Part shown: positions 21,973 to 30,983 of the stretch, one piece after another
Layout: each line of letters begins with the position of its first letter
Position numbering within the stretch: the stretch's first letter is position 1
Source: an uncultured Butyrivibrio sp.
Lineage (GTDB): Bacteria; Bacillota; Clostridia; Lachnospirales; Lachnospiraceae
DNA length: 47,054 nt
Assembly: GCA_910577605.1 (NCBI GenBank)
Contig: CAJTON010000003.1
Location: 12,090-59,143, forward strand
Reading direction: 5' to 3'
Made by a program: the position numbers and the translations under genes
Notes under the pieces: generated by a model
The model's input: only the letters and a program-made list of their open reading frames with translations
What the model was told of the DNA's origin: nothing
Database searches by the model: none

Positions 21973-24071
21973 TGTAAGATCTCTCCTTTCGCAAAATCAC
22001 TTTTTTTCTTGACATTAAAACCAATGCTCGAATAACAGATCAATTTGTCAAACACATTAAGGAACGAAGGCAGTACAAGTATTACCGCAAGCATACTTAT
22101 GATAGCTCCTCTAGCCATGAGAATGCACATCGACGAAATAATATCTATTTCCGAATATACCGCTACTCCGAAGGTCGCCGCGAAGAAGCCCAGAGCGCTC
22201 ACCATTATCGACGGTATGGAGGCGGACAGCGCCGTCCGTACCGAAGTTTTTTTGTCGGCTCCGAGTGAACGCTCTCTCTTATAGCGCGTGGTCATAAGTA
22301 TCGCATAATCGACTGTCGAACCGAGCTGTATCGTACTTATGCATATCGGCGCGATAAAAGGAAGCGTCGTGCCAGTATAATACGGTATTCCAAGATTTAT
22401 AAAAATAGCGAACTCGATCACCGAGACAAGGATTACCGGCAGCGACACGCTTTTAAGCACCACGAGTATTATCACGAAAATGGCCGCGATGGATATTATG
22501 CTCACCACGCCGAAATCGTGGTCCGTTATCGTGATAAGGTCCTTCGTGCAGGGCGCCTCGCCTATAAGCATCCCGTTCTTGTCGTATCTGTCTATTATCC
22601 CGTTAAGGCTGTCTATCTGCGCGTTGACCTCGTCGGTAGCGGTCTTGTACTCCGAACTTATCAGTATGAGCTGATAGTTTTCGCTTTTCAGCGCGCTCAC
22701 AAGCTTATCGGGTATGATCTCCTCCGGGACAGCCGTTCCGACAAGGGAATTAAATCCGAGCGCGAAGTTCACTCCGTCGACCTTTTCCATATCCTTCATC
22801 ATCGCTGAGGCGTCCTTTGCCTTCATATCCGAATCCACCAGAGCCATATGCACGTTCGTCATGTCGAATTTTTCATCAAGCTTCGCGGTGGAAACCACAT
22901 ATTCTATGTCTTCGGGAAGCGTCGAAGCCATGTCATAATATACGCCCGTTCTCTGATAGCCGTAAAAAGCCGGAACAAGGATAAGCGCGAATAAGACTAT
23001 AAATACCGCCGGAAGCTTCACGACAGCTCCCGCAAATTTATCCATCTTCGGGATAAGCGCCCTGTGCCTTGTTTTTTCAAGCGGTTTGTCAAGAATAAGT
23101 ATCAAAGACGGCAGTATCGTAAGACAGCCGAACACGCCGAGTACAACTCCTTTAGCCATTACTATTCCGAGATCGCGTCCGAGCGTGAAGCTCATAAAGC
23201 ACAGAGCGATAAATCCCGCCACGGTAGTTATGGAGCTTCCGATGACCGATGTAAAGGTCGCCTTTATCGCGTGCGCCATAGCCCTCTCCTTGTCGCCGTC
23301 ATATCTTTCCTTCTGTTCGCTGTAGCTGTGCCAAAGAAAAATCGAATAGTCCATTGTCACCGCAAGCTGAAGCACTGCGGCGAGAGCTTTCGTTATATAT
23401 GAAATTTCCCCTAGAAAAACATTGGTCCCCAGATTGTAAAGTATCGTCATCCCTATACTCGCCAGAAAAAGGAACGGCACGATAAAGGAATCAAGCAAAA
23501 GCATCATTACTATTAGACAGCACCCGACTGCGATCCCCACATATATAGCCTCCTCGTTCTCGCACAAGTCCTTGAGGTCTGTCACAAGCGCGGACATTCC
23601 GGTCACAAAGCAGCTTTCGCCGCAAACCTTTCTTACGTCCTTTATCGCCTGTATCGTATCGTCGCTTGATGTCGAGGTGTCAAAAAACACCGCCAGAAGC
23701 GTCGCGTCACCGTTATTGAACGCCTCGTAATATTTTTTTGGCATAAATTCCATCGGAACGCTTATGTCGGCGACGCTGCCGTACCATATCACCGTATCCA
23801 CATGATCGACCGCCTCAAGCCGCTTTGTCATATCAGCCACGTCCCTGCTTTCCATGCCCTCCGCCACTATCAGCGAAAAGGCGCCCTTTCCGAAATCGTC
23901 AAGAAGAATGTTCTGTCCCTTGACGGTCTCAATATCCTCGGGCAGATATGTCAGCATATCGTAGTTTATCCTTGTGTTGAGCATTCCGATAAGCGACGGA
24001 ATCAGAAGCAGCACTCCGATAACGACGATCAGGACCTTATGCTTTACGATCCATTTCCCGAATTTAATCAT
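21969..24071 (-). CDS. MMPL/RND-family transporter
   Basis: 700 residues with the internally duplicated RND layout: TM1, extracytoplasmic loop, a five-helix bundle, then a second TM, loop and bundle. Motifs typical of MMPL proteins: DYSIFLWHSYSEQ (about residue 240) and VDYAILMTTRYKRE (second half), each placing an acidic residue in the proton-relay helix. Members export lipids, peptides or drugs using the proton gradient; the substrate here is unknown. AAGGAGATG upstream of the start. The 150-bp upstream region contains two hairpins. Confidence 0.88.
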   Translation of the reverse strand: MIKFGKWIVKHKVLIVVIGVLLLIPSLIGMLNTRINYDMLTYLPEDIETVKGQNILLDDFGKGAFSLIVAEGMESRDVADMTKRLEAVDHVDTVIWYGSVADISVPMEFMPKKYYEAFNNGDATLLAVFFDTSTSSDDTIQAIKDVRKVCGESCFVTGMSALVTDLKDLCENEEAIYVGIAVGCCLIVMMLLLDSFIVPFLFLASIGMTILYNLGTNVFLGEISYITKALAAVLQLAVTMDYSIFLWHSYSEQKERYDGDKERAMAHAIKATFTSVIGSSITTVAGFIALCFMSFTLGRDLGIVMAKGVVLGVFGCLTILPSLILILDKPLEKTRHRALIPKMDKFAGAVVKLPAVFIVLFALILVPAFYGYQRTGVYYDMASTLPEDIEYVVSTAKLDEKFDMTNVHMALVDSDMKAKDASAMMKDMEKVDGVNFALGFNSLVGTAVPEEIIPDKLVSALKSENYQLILISSEYKTATDEVNAQIDSLNGIIDRYDKNGMLIGEAPCTKDLITITDHDFGVVSIISIAAIFVIILVVLKSVSLPVILVSVIEFAIFINLGIPYYTGTTLPFIAPICISTIQLGSTVDYAILMTTRYKRERSLGADKKTSVRTALSASIPSIMVSALGFFAATFGVAVYSEIDIISSMCILMARGAIISMLAVILVLPSFLNVFDKLICYSSIGFNVKKKSDFAKGEILQ

Positions 24072-24140
24072 CTCTGTTCATCTCCTTTGCTTTTTCTATA
24101 AAGGATTCTACAAAGGAAATAAAGAAAATAAAACAGACAA

Positions 24141-24171
24141 AAAAATAAGGGTGTCGGAATTTCCGACACCC
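24141..24171 (-). terminator. Terminator following tetR, upstream of the MMPL gene
   Basis: Odd palindrome with 11-bp perfect arms (GGGTGTCGGAA/TTCCGACACCC) and a T-rich tail on the minus strand. It ends the GntR-ABC-TetR transcript. The same half-site TGTCGGAA recurs in the inverted repeat at 24191, so a protein-binding role is also possible. Confidence 0.65.
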
Positions 24172-24190
24172 GCTCTCAAATGATGAAAAT

Positions 24191-24216
24191 TCCGACATTT
24201 CAGTCAAAATGTCGGA
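24191..24216. promoter_or_regulatory. Perfect 10-bp inverted repeat, candidate TetR operator or second terminator stem
   Basis: Arms TCCGACATTT and AAATGTCGGA with a 6-nt centre, 7 bp after the tetR stop and about 120 bp before the MMPL start. It shares the TCCGACA/TGTCGGA core with the palindrome at 24149-24171. A 26-bp symmetric element next to a TetR gene and upstream of an exporter fits a TetR operator; a T-poor tail makes it a weak terminator. Confidence 0.4.
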
Positions 24217-24222
24217 GCTGTC

Positions 24223-24789
24223 TCAACGACAGTCGCACTCCTGCGCCCTTTTTAACAGACCGGACACGCTGCCCTCAAACATATATGCAAGTTTATCTAT
24301 CAATTCTATCGGCTCGTCCGTCATTCCCTCCTCAAGCCACTTAAAAACAAGTCCCGTAAGCGTATATTTATAAATATCCGCAACAAGCCTTATATTTTCC
24401 TCCGAAGCCTTTATCTGAGCGCACTGCGAGCGCACCACACCCAGAAGCACCGAGTCCAGCACCGCGCTTATGTAGCGCTCAAGCTGTTCCCTGCTGACCG
24501 ATTTGTACACATGGAATATCGCTTTTTTGTTCTCGATAGCAAAAGCCATCGCCGCTTTTACGCCCTCCGCCCACGAGTCGTATTCTTTATGCTCCTCAAG
24601 GATCCTCGCCGTCTCATTTTCAAATATTCTGTCTATTAAATCGTATATATCCGCAAAATAATAGTAAAAGGTCGAACGGTTAAGCCCGCAGGCATCTATG
24701 ATCTCCCTGACCGTTATTTTGTCTATGGGCTTCTCGTTAAGTATTTTTACAAAGGTTTCAACTATCGCCTTTTCGGTAAATGACGCCAC
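24223..24789 (-). CDS. TetR/AcrR-family transcriptional regulator
   Basis: 188 residues, GTG start at 24787-24789 with GGGAGG upstream. N-terminal helix-turn-helix: ITVREIIDACGLNRSTFYYY at about 25-44, followed by FADIYDLIDRIF. The C-terminal ligand domain resembles the TetR_C_8/DhaS-like type (YKSVSREQLERYISAVLD, VFKWLEEGMTDEP). It starts 14 bp after the permease, so it is the last gene of the GntR-ABC operon, yet lies next to the MMPL gene it may regulate. Confidence 0.88.
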   Translation of the reverse strand: MASFTEKAIVETFVKILNEKPIDKITVREIIDACGLNRSTFYYYFADIYDLIDRIFENETARILEEHKEYDSWAEGVKAAMAFAIENKKAIFHVYKSVSREQLERYISAVLDSVLLGVVRSQCAQIKASEENIRLVADIYKYTLTGLVFKWLEEGMTDEPIELIDKLAYMFEGSVSGLLKRAQECDCR

Positions 24790-24803
24790 CCAAATGCCTC
24801 CCG

Positions 24804-26873
24804 TTAATCTTCTTCCCCGCCTTCAATAATATTCCAAAGCTTATTCATATCGGAGCCGCTCAGATTATATACCCCGAAAGCGCGCGCATTTTCTCCGTAA
24901 TACCATGAAGAGCTTTCAATAATGACATTTTCTCCCTCCGGGTCTCCGTACGGATCGTATTTTTTAAGTATTTCATATATTTTGCTCAGCTCAGTTTCGT
25001 CGCCGCCGTTCTCCTCCGAATATGTGGAAACCCCGTAATATATTACATCATTGTACTCGTCGGAAACAAAGGATATGCACCCGTTCACGTCCACGGTGTC
25101 AAAATTCCTGTTAAAAACAGTCTCGTATATTTCCGCAAAACCTCTCGCCGTATTATGCTCACGTATAAGCTCCTGTACAAACTTAAAGGTTTTGGGCGTC
25201 GTCACGCCTATCGGCAGCTCAATGCCAAACATATCTTCATATCCGCGCAGTTCAAGCACACATAGGGTTTTTTCGCGCATGCCATATAAGAACACGGCGT
25301 AATTCTCCGATTCAAGAATTTCCGAGCGCAAAACGTAATACACTCTTTCAACTTCTTCCGCAGTCAAATCGCAAGGGTCAATGATATTCCAATACAGGCC
25401 GACCCTGTAGTTTTCCGCGGAATTCTTAATATCGGGCAGCTTCTGTGAAATATCAACTCCGACTATATCGTATATCTCCCCCAGTACCGATCCCATATCC
25501 GCTTCGTTCAGACGGACATACCTTTTACGGGTAACTCCGTTCTCCCTTATCGCGACCGCAACAGTCCCCGCGCTGTGGTATACCTCTCCGTCCGCAGAGC
25601 TGTTGTATGCCTTTGCAATAAGCTTTTTAATATCCCCGGACCTTATCTCAGCCGGAAAGTCCCCGTCGTCAAGGAAATTTTCTTCTCCCCAAAGCCGTGA
25701 CACTCCGATGATCTTTATATATTCCGCATTCTCCGCATTCATTCTGTATTCGTTTCCGTTTATACTGATAAAGCACATCACCGCAAATATCACTGCTGTC
25801 GCGCCGCCCAGAAACGGAAGCTGCCTCGCGCTCTTCGCCGCCGACTTCCACCTTCTCGTCGTTATCAGCTCGTATAGAAAATAAACGACAAGCGACAGCA
25901 CATAGAAAAGCACAGCCATGAATATCACAAATTCATCGGAATCTTTGCAGCATATATACTCAACGACAAACACAGACGCTATCGTACTTAAAACAAGCGC
26001 GAGCAGATGACGTATTACAGACTGGACTGCCCTGCTGACGCTCGACATTGACGCGGATTCGCTTTTGCGCAGCTTAAAAAATACTCCCCCGGCAATTATG
26101 TATGCCAAGCCCTCGACCGCGCCCGCAGCTATGCCTGACAGTACAAACCTGTCTACTGCCTCTTCTCCGTACATCACCGCGCTGTAAATCGTCTTCGTCA
26201 AAGGATTACCGTACAGCATGAGCCTCACAAAATGATAATCTATGACCGAATCGGTTATCATTGCCCCTGAGATCACCCAGAACATAACCATCACAAACCT
26301 CGGCAGCAGCAGAACGATTCCCGATGAAATTATATTGGTAAAAAGCGTTCCGCTTATGTTTATGCCCAAAGCCATTACGCCGATCATAAACAGACATCCT
26401 GTCAGCGTATTAAGCGCCGCCTTCAGCAGCTCGGTAAAAGCAAAATTCACAGCCTTCAGCGGAAGACATACCGCCCACATAACCAAAAGAGGCAGCACCG
26501 TAATTATAAACGCCCATACAAATACCGCCGCGAGCGTTCCCGTATACATCGCCTCTCTTTTTACCGGAAGCGCATGATAGAAATCGCTGCTGTTCCGCTT
26601 CGTCAGGAAATGAAACGCTGTAAGCATAAGCAAAGGTACGAAGATCAACGGTATAAGAAGCTGAACGGTACAAAGAAATACGCCGTTTACGTTTTCGACA
26701 TAGAGTGAAAACGAATCCGGAGAATATTCCTCCATACGCAGCTGCGAAATATTTATTCCTATGGAGCAGAACACTCCGAACAGTACATAGAGCACGCAGC
26801 CTATGATTCCGATTATTCTAAGCTGTCTGAACTGCCCCGCAAATATGCCATTGCTGAAAAATCTACCCTTCAT
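24804..26873 (-). CDS. ABC transporter permease with large extracytoplasmic/soluble C-terminal part
   Basis: 689 residues from the ATG at 26871-26873 with GGGGAGG upstream; the longer frame lies inside the ATPase gene. About ten membrane segments in the first 400 residues (for example IIGIIGCVLYVLFGVFCSIG, LLIPLIFVPLLMLTAFHFLT, with the cytosolic FYHALPVKREAMYTG element common to YtrC/YtrF-like and DUF6449-type permeases). The C-terminal about 280 residues are soluble. Partner of the adjacent ATPase, overlapping its stop by 11 bp. Probably a stress-response or exporter system; substrate unknown. Confidence 0.8.
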   Translation of the reverse strand: MKGRFFSNGIFAGQFRQLRIIGIIGCVLYVLFGVFCSIGINISQLRMEEYSPDSFSLYVENVNGVFLCTVQLLIPLIFVPLLMLTAFHFLTKRNSSDFYHALPVKREAMYTGTLAAVFVWAFIITVLPLLVMWAVCLPLKAVNFAFTELLKAALNTLTGCLFMIGVMALGINISGTLFTNIISSGIVLLLPRFVMVMFWVISGAMITDSVIDYHFVRLMLYGNPLTKTIYSAVMYGEEAVDRFVLSGIAAGAVEGLAYIIAGGVFFKLRKSESASMSSVSRAVQSVIRHLLALVLSTIASVFVVEYICCKDSDEFVIFMAVLFYVLSLVVYFLYELITTRRWKSAAKSARQLPFLGGATAVIFAVMCFISINGNEYRMNAENAEYIKIIGVSRLWGEENFLDDGDFPAEIRSGDIKKLIAKAYNSSADGEVYHSAGTVAVAIRENGVTRKRYVRLNEADMGSVLGEIYDIVGVDISQKLPDIKNSAENYRVGLYWNIIDPCDLTAEEVERVYYVLRSEILESENYAVFLYGMREKTLCVLELRGYEDMFGIELPIGVTTPKTFKFVQELIREHNTARGFAEIYETVFNRNFDTVDVNGCISFVSDEYNDVIYYGVSTYSEENGGDETELSKIYEILKKYDPYGDPEGENVIIESSSWYYGENARAFGVYNLSGSDMNKLWNIIEGGEED

Positions 26874-27804
26874 GTTCCGCCTCCCCGTTTCCGGCAAGTC
26901 TCTCGCCGACCGCCTCAAGGTCAAAGGAATAGCCGAGCGCCTCCATTTCGTATGTGAATACCTCCTCAAGCGAAAGAGGGAGCACGTCAAGTATCACCGG
27001 CTTCATCTCCCTTAGCGCAGCCGTGACTTTCTCCTTATCACCGCGCAGGATAATATTTGAAACCGAACCACTTTTAGCGAAATGCAGCATCTCAAGAGAA
27101 TCAAATCTCTCCCTCCCGTATTCCTCAAGAAAAGCGATCTGCACCTTAAAGAGAGAGGTCTTGAGATCCGATATATCGCTCTCGAAAATCAGTCCGCCCC
27201 TGTGAAGAAGCGCAAGCTGGTCGCAGGTATCCTCAAGCTCCCTGAGAGAATGCGAGGTCAGTATCGCGGTAGCCTTTCGCTCTTCAACGTCCCTGCAGAT
27301 TATGCTTTTAACAAGCGCGCGCATCACCGGGTCAAGACCGTCGAACGTTTCGTCAAGGAAAAGATATTTAGGTCTGCACGAAATAGCGAGTATTATCGCC
27401 GCCTGACGCTTCATCCCCTTTGAAAAGGCGCTGACAGGCTTTGAGGGATCGAGCTTAAAGGTATCCGCAAGCAGCTCAAACGTGGCGTAATCGAAATCCC
27501 TGTACACTCCCGCGTAAAATTTCGCCGTCTTTTTCATCGTAGCGTTATGTACAAAATAAAGATCGTCCGGAACAAAAGCTATTCTGTTCTTAATATGAGG
27601 ATTTTCATACACAGGCTCGTCGTCTATCATAACGGTTCCCTGTTCTGGTCTGTAAACTCCGCTCACAAGGCGCAGAAACGTGGACTTGCCGGCTCCGTTT
27701 GAGCCTACCATGCCGTATATGCAGCCCTCCGGTATCTCGCAGCTCACATTGTCAAGAGCCTTGTATCCGTCGAATTCTTTTGTCAGAAGCTCCGCTCTAA
27801 TCAT
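26863..27804 (-). CDS. ABC transporter ATP-binding protein (YtrB-like)
   Basis: 313 residues. Walker A GSNGAGKST (about 34-42), Q-loop region IAFVPDD, signature FSKGMKRQ in place of the usual LSGGQ, Walker B YLFLDETFDGLD, H-loop TSHSLRE. The C-terminal about 90 residues form an extension typical of ABC-2-type exporter ATPases. Overlaps the gntR stop by ATGA and the permease start by 11 bp. Energises the permease encoded next. Confidence 0.9.
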   Translation of the reverse strand: MIRAELLTKEFDGYKALDNVSCEIPEGCIYGMVGSNGAGKSTFLRLVSGVYRPEQGTVMIDDEPVYENPHIKNRIAFVPDDLYFVHNATMKKTAKFYAGVYRDFDYATFELLADTFKLDPSKPVSAFSKGMKRQAAIILAISCRPKYLFLDETFDGLDPVMRALVKSIICRDVEERKATAILTSHSLRELEDTCDQLALLHRGGLIFESDISDLKTSLFKVQIAFLEEYGRERFDSLEMLHFAKSGSVSNIILRGDKEKVTAALREMKPVILDVLPLSLEEVFTYEMEALGYSFDLEAVGERLAGNGEAEHEG

Positions 27805-28187
27805 TCCGCCACGCCCTCCGTTCCCGGCTCAAAGACCTCGTCTATAACTCCGACTATCTCATCTCTTGTAACTCCCGCAAGTTTGAGTTCGGTAAGCTGT
27901 TCCTTTATTCCCGTAAGACCGTTCCTTCTTGAAGCCAGGAGGGCGTTTTTTGCCTCCTCAGCCACAAAACAGCCCTTTCCCGGTATCGAATATACTATTC
28001 CTCTTCTGTCAAGCTCGGAGACCGCCTTCTGAACCGTATTGGGATTTACCGACAATTCCACTGACAGACTGCGGACAGACGGTATTTTATCTCCGGGTCT
28101 TAAAATTCCCGTAAGAATAAACCGCTCTGTCTGCTGCACTACCTGCTCGTACACAGGCACTCTGGACATAACGTCTATCGTATACAT
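27801..28187 (-). CDS. GntR-family regulator, YtrA subfamily
   Basis: 128 residues: winged helix with VPVYEQVVQQTERFILTGIL, RPGDKIPSVRSLSVELSVNP and NTVQKAVSELDRRGIVYSIP, followed by a short about 50-residue C-terminus as in YtrA (no ligand domain of the FadR or UTRA type). First gene of the operon GntR-ATPase-permease-TetR. YtrA of Bacillus subtilis represses its own ABC operon and responds to cell-envelope antibiotics. An operator with the YtrA half-sites lies at the promoter, supporting autoregulation. Confidence 0.9.
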   Translation of the reverse strand: MYTIDVMSRVPVYEQVVQQTERFILTGILRPGDKIPSVRSLSVELSVNPNTVQKAVSELDRRGIVYSIPGKGCFVAEEAKNALLASRRNGLTGIKEQLTELKLAGVTRDEIVGVIDEVFEPGTEGVAE

Positions 28188-28222
28188 TCCCGGTCCTCCC
28201 TCCGATCCAATATCACGACCTT

Positions 28223-28247
28223 TGTGTACTATTTCGGATAGTACACT
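28223..28247. promoter_or_regulatory. YtrA-type operator
   Basis: Minus strand AGTGTA, 13 bp, TACACA; this is the AGTGTA-N13-TACACT arrangement known for YtrA. The wider palindrome is GTGTACTAT/ATAGTACAC around a 5-bp centre. It lies directly downstream of the -10, overlapping the expected start of transcription. Confidence 0.85.
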
Positions 28248-28256
28248 TATACTAAG

Positions 28257-28285
28257 AATGTAACACTTACCAGAAGAAATGTCAA
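28257..28285 (-). promoter_or_regulatory. Promoter of the GntR-ABC-TetR operon
   Basis: TTGACA (28280-28285), 17-bp spacer, TACATT (28257-28262) on the minus strand, with the operator immediately downstream. Confidence 0.75.
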
Positions 28286-28297
28286 CATTAAAAAACT

Positions 28298-29557
28298 CTA
28301 CCCTATCCTTACCGCCGCAGGTCCTTCATAAAGGGCGTCCCCGTATTTCTCCGCCGAAAATTTAAGATTTTTCTGCGCCTCAAAAATATTGCCGCTCACC
28401 GTACCGCCCGTGAGTATCTTTTTTTCACCGCCTTCATAAAGATAAGCAAGCCTGAATTCCCCGCCGAAGTAGCCGTCCATTTCATCCACCTGAAAATCGG
28501 AGAAGCTTTTCACCATGACGCACGGCTCCTTTACAAGCTCCGAAAGCGGCGTATCCCCGCACCCGCAGCGTATCCTTTCGTAACTTCCTATCTGCGGTAT
28601 TCCGGTATACGACGAATACATAACGTTTCCGTGAAGATTCTTTACGGCTCCGCTCTCAAGCAGAGTATGCTCGTTTTTCCTGACGCCCTCGCCGCTGTAC
28701 GGCGCGTCGGGAACCATAACGATATGTGGTTTTTCTCCTTTTGCGTCCTTGAAAATATCCTCTCCCGCCTTGTAATCCGAATAACCGGGATAAACCATTC
28801 CCGCGTCAGCCCTGTCAAGATAAAAGCCAAAAAAATCCCTCACTGCTCCGTCGCACAGCACGATCGGATAAGCACTCAGATCGGCGGGCGCCTTTACCGC
28901 CTGCGCCCTGTCGTAAACCGTCTTTAACGCCTGCGCGCATTTCTGCCTTATAGCGTCCTTGGCCGGAGAATCGTACTCAAACTGCCAGTGAAGCTCAACG
29001 TCGTTTCCGTTCGCCCTGCTCTGCGTAACAAACTCCCCGTTTATATTGAATTTTACATACGATACGTCCGTACCCGCCGACGTGATTATATGAACGGTGC
29101 TTTTCTCGGAGAAAAATTCCGATGAATTGACCCATGCCCCCTCTTCGCGGTCAGCCTCATAAAGCGCAGATGCCATAGCGACGGCGTTATCCATAAGCGA
29201 ACATTTCTCAAGACCGTTCTCCATAACGATCTGCTCCTCCCTATTTCCCTGTGGAAGATCAAAATACGGATTTTCCACATAAAGAGCGGAATCATACGCA
29301 TCGTCAACAAGCCCTTCTATCCTGCTTCTGTCATACGCGGGATAGATATACACAGCCGACTGTCCCCTGTATTTGCGCCCGTCCTTCTCAAAATCGCGGT
29401 ACACCGTAAGCTTAAGCTCGCGCGCCTTCTTTTCGCGCGTCAGGTCGATGTTTTTCCTTATGAAAAAAAGCTCCGCCGATTCCCTGAGTTCGTCGTATAC
29501 GCAGTAATCCGTTATTTTTTTTGCTTTAAGTATATCTATAACCAAATCTCTAATCAT
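28298..29557 (-). CDS. pmbA: TldE/PmbA-family metalloprotease subunit
   Basis: 419 residues from the ATG at 29555-29557 (MIRDLVIDILKAKK), which has AGGAGGTGA upstream; the longer frame runs through the TldD end without a site. Contains the TldD/PmbA fold: SALYVENPYFDLPQGNREEQ, HWQFEYDSPAKDAIRQKC, PIVLCDGAVRDFFGFYL, and a C-terminal glycine-rich part (YLYEGGEKKILTGGTVSGNI). Lacks the zinc motif HEXXXH, as expected of the non-catalytic TldE subunit. In Escherichia coli TldD/TldE matures microcin B17 and degrades CcdA. Last gene of the natAB-HAD-tldD-tldE operon. Confidence 0.85.
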   Translation of the reverse strand: MIRDLVIDILKAKKITDYCVYDELRESAELFFIRKNIDLTREKKARELKLTVYRDFEKDGRKYRGQSAVYIYPAYDRSRIEGLVDDAYDSALYVENPYFDLPQGNREEQIVMENGLEKCSLMDNAVAMASALYEADREEGAWVNSSEFFSEKSTVHIITSAGTDVSYVKFNINGEFVTQSRANGNDVELHWQFEYDSPAKDAIRQKCAQALKTVYDRAQAVKAPADLSAYPIVLCDGAVRDFFGFYLDRADAGMVYPGYSDYKAGEDIFKDAKGEKPHIVMVPDAPYSGEGVRKNEHTLLESGAVKNLHGNVMYSSYTGIPQIGSYERIRCGCGDTPLSELVKEPCVMVKSFSDFQVDEMDGYFGGEFRLAYLYEGGEKKILTGGTVSGNIFEAQKNLKFSAEKYGDALYEGPAAVRIG

Positions 29558-29571
29558 AATAAGCTCACCTC

Positions 29572-30978
29572 CTATCCAAGCTTTACCCTTGCTTTTATAT
29601 AAGGCCCGCCGTCCGAAACCTTGACCCACTCCTTATAGCCCTTGCCGCAGAAGCCGCTGCCGCAAAGCTCGGTCCTGTCGGACATCATGGAAATAGATTT
29701 GAGAAGGTCGGGAACGTAGCCGCTTAGCACCACGGGAGAATATATTTTCCCGGTAAATTTACCGTCCCTTATCTCCCTCGCGATATTGACCATGCACTGG
29801 ATACCCCAGTTCTTGGGGTCCTCCATTCCGCTTATGGCGTTTTCCAGAAGATAGCCGTGTCCGATCGAAGCTATCATATCCTCAAGCTTATCTTTTCCGT
29901 GTTCAAAGAAGGTGTTCGTCATTCTTGTATACGCCTTGCGCTCAAAGCTTTCTCGCCGTCCGTTTCCCGTAAAGCCGCAGCCAAGCGCAAGCGAGGTCTG
30001 CGCGTCGCATATTCCGGTTTTGAGGATTCCTTTGTCAATAATGACCGTATCCTTCGCGCTCATTCCCTCGTCGTCAAAGCCATAGGTCGCCACCTCGTCC
30101 GCCGCGGCCGCGCCGTCGTGCATCGTGACAAGGGGCGAGGCTACATATTCGCCTATATACTCCTTCGCAAGTGCCCTGTCCTTCACAAACATATCCATCT
30201 CAACGCCGTGACCGAACGCCTCGTGAACTATCATGCCTGTTACCTCCGGCGTGCATATGCAGTCGTATTCGCCCGGCGTTATGGTTTCGCTCTCCAGAAG
30301 GTCAAGAGTTTTTCGCACCGTTTCGGCGGCTATACCGTCCATCTTGTCAAAAATAGCTGTTCCTCCCGGATTGGAGAAGGATTCAAAACAGGTCTTAACA
30401 GCTTCGCCCTTCTTAGCCATAACGTTTACCCAGCCCGCCATCCACAGCGTATTCTGCGAAAGCTCCCTGTTCGGAGATAAAAAATATTTGTTATATTTCT
30501 GATAGGACACCGCCGCGTCGCAGTCAAGAAGTCTTTCGTCCATAGCCATCACCTTGTCCCGAACGGATCTAAGCCTGTTTATGATCTCCTCGTCGCTGCA
30601 TTCTTCGGGATCGTCCCCGTATTTTTTCTCATACGAAAGTCCTTCTCCGTTGTCGGGCAGCGCGCCGTATCCGTTGACTTCACAGCCCTCTATCGTACCG
30701 GCAAGTCTTTCTTTTGCCGCGAAAAGGCCGTCCAGTATCTCAGGCACAGCCTCAAGCGTTTCCGCGTCGGTCTCGTTAAAGGAATACTCGCAGTAGCTTC
30801 TGCCGTCGTATGCCTTTATGACATATCCGCACTCGCAGAGCATGGAGTTCTCGGCGGCGTTTATGCCCCGCCCGGAGACCCCGTACCCTTTTCCCACCGA
30901 ATCCGAGGCGAGAACAGACGCGTATTCATATTTCTGCCAGAGCTTATCCATAAGCTCTTTGATAAGCTTTATTTCCAT
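29572..30978 (-). CDS. tldD: TldD-family zinc metalloprotease subunit
   Basis: 468 residues from the ATG at 30976-30978, spaced about 9-10 nt from GGAGG; a GTG three codons earlier overlaps the site. Zinc motif HEAFGH (HEXXXH) at 252-257 followed by GVEMD. Other conserved parts: GINAAENSMLCECGYVIKAY near the N-terminus, EYIGEYVASPLVTMHDGAAA, ATYGFDDEGM and ISGMEDPKNWGIQCMVNIAR. TldD carries the catalytic zinc and works as a heterodimer with the PmbA/TldE protein encoded 14 bp downstream. Substrate unknown here. Confidence 0.9.
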   Translation of the reverse strand: MEIKLIKELMDKLWQKYEYASVLASDSVGKGYGVSGRGINAAENSMLCECGYVIKAYDGRSYCEYSFNETDAETLEAVPEILDGLFAAKERLAGTIEGCEVNGYGALPDNGEGLSYEKKYGDDPEECSDEEIINRLRSVRDKVMAMDERLLDCDAAVSYQKYNKYFLSPNRELSQNTLWMAGWVNVMAKKGEAVKTCFESFSNPGGTAIFDKMDGIAAETVRKTLDLLESETITPGEYDCICTPEVTGMIVHEAFGHGVEMDMFVKDRALAKEYIGEYVASPLVTMHDGAAAADEVATYGFDDEGMSAKDTVIIDKGILKTGICDAQTSLALGCGFTGNGRRESFERKAYTRMTNTFFEHGKDKLEDMIASIGHGYLLENAISGMEDPKNWGIQCMVNIAREIRDGKFTGKIYSPVVLSGYVPDLLKSISMMSDRTELCGSGFCGKGYKEWVKVSDGGPYIKARVKLG

Positions 30979-30983
30979 AAATT

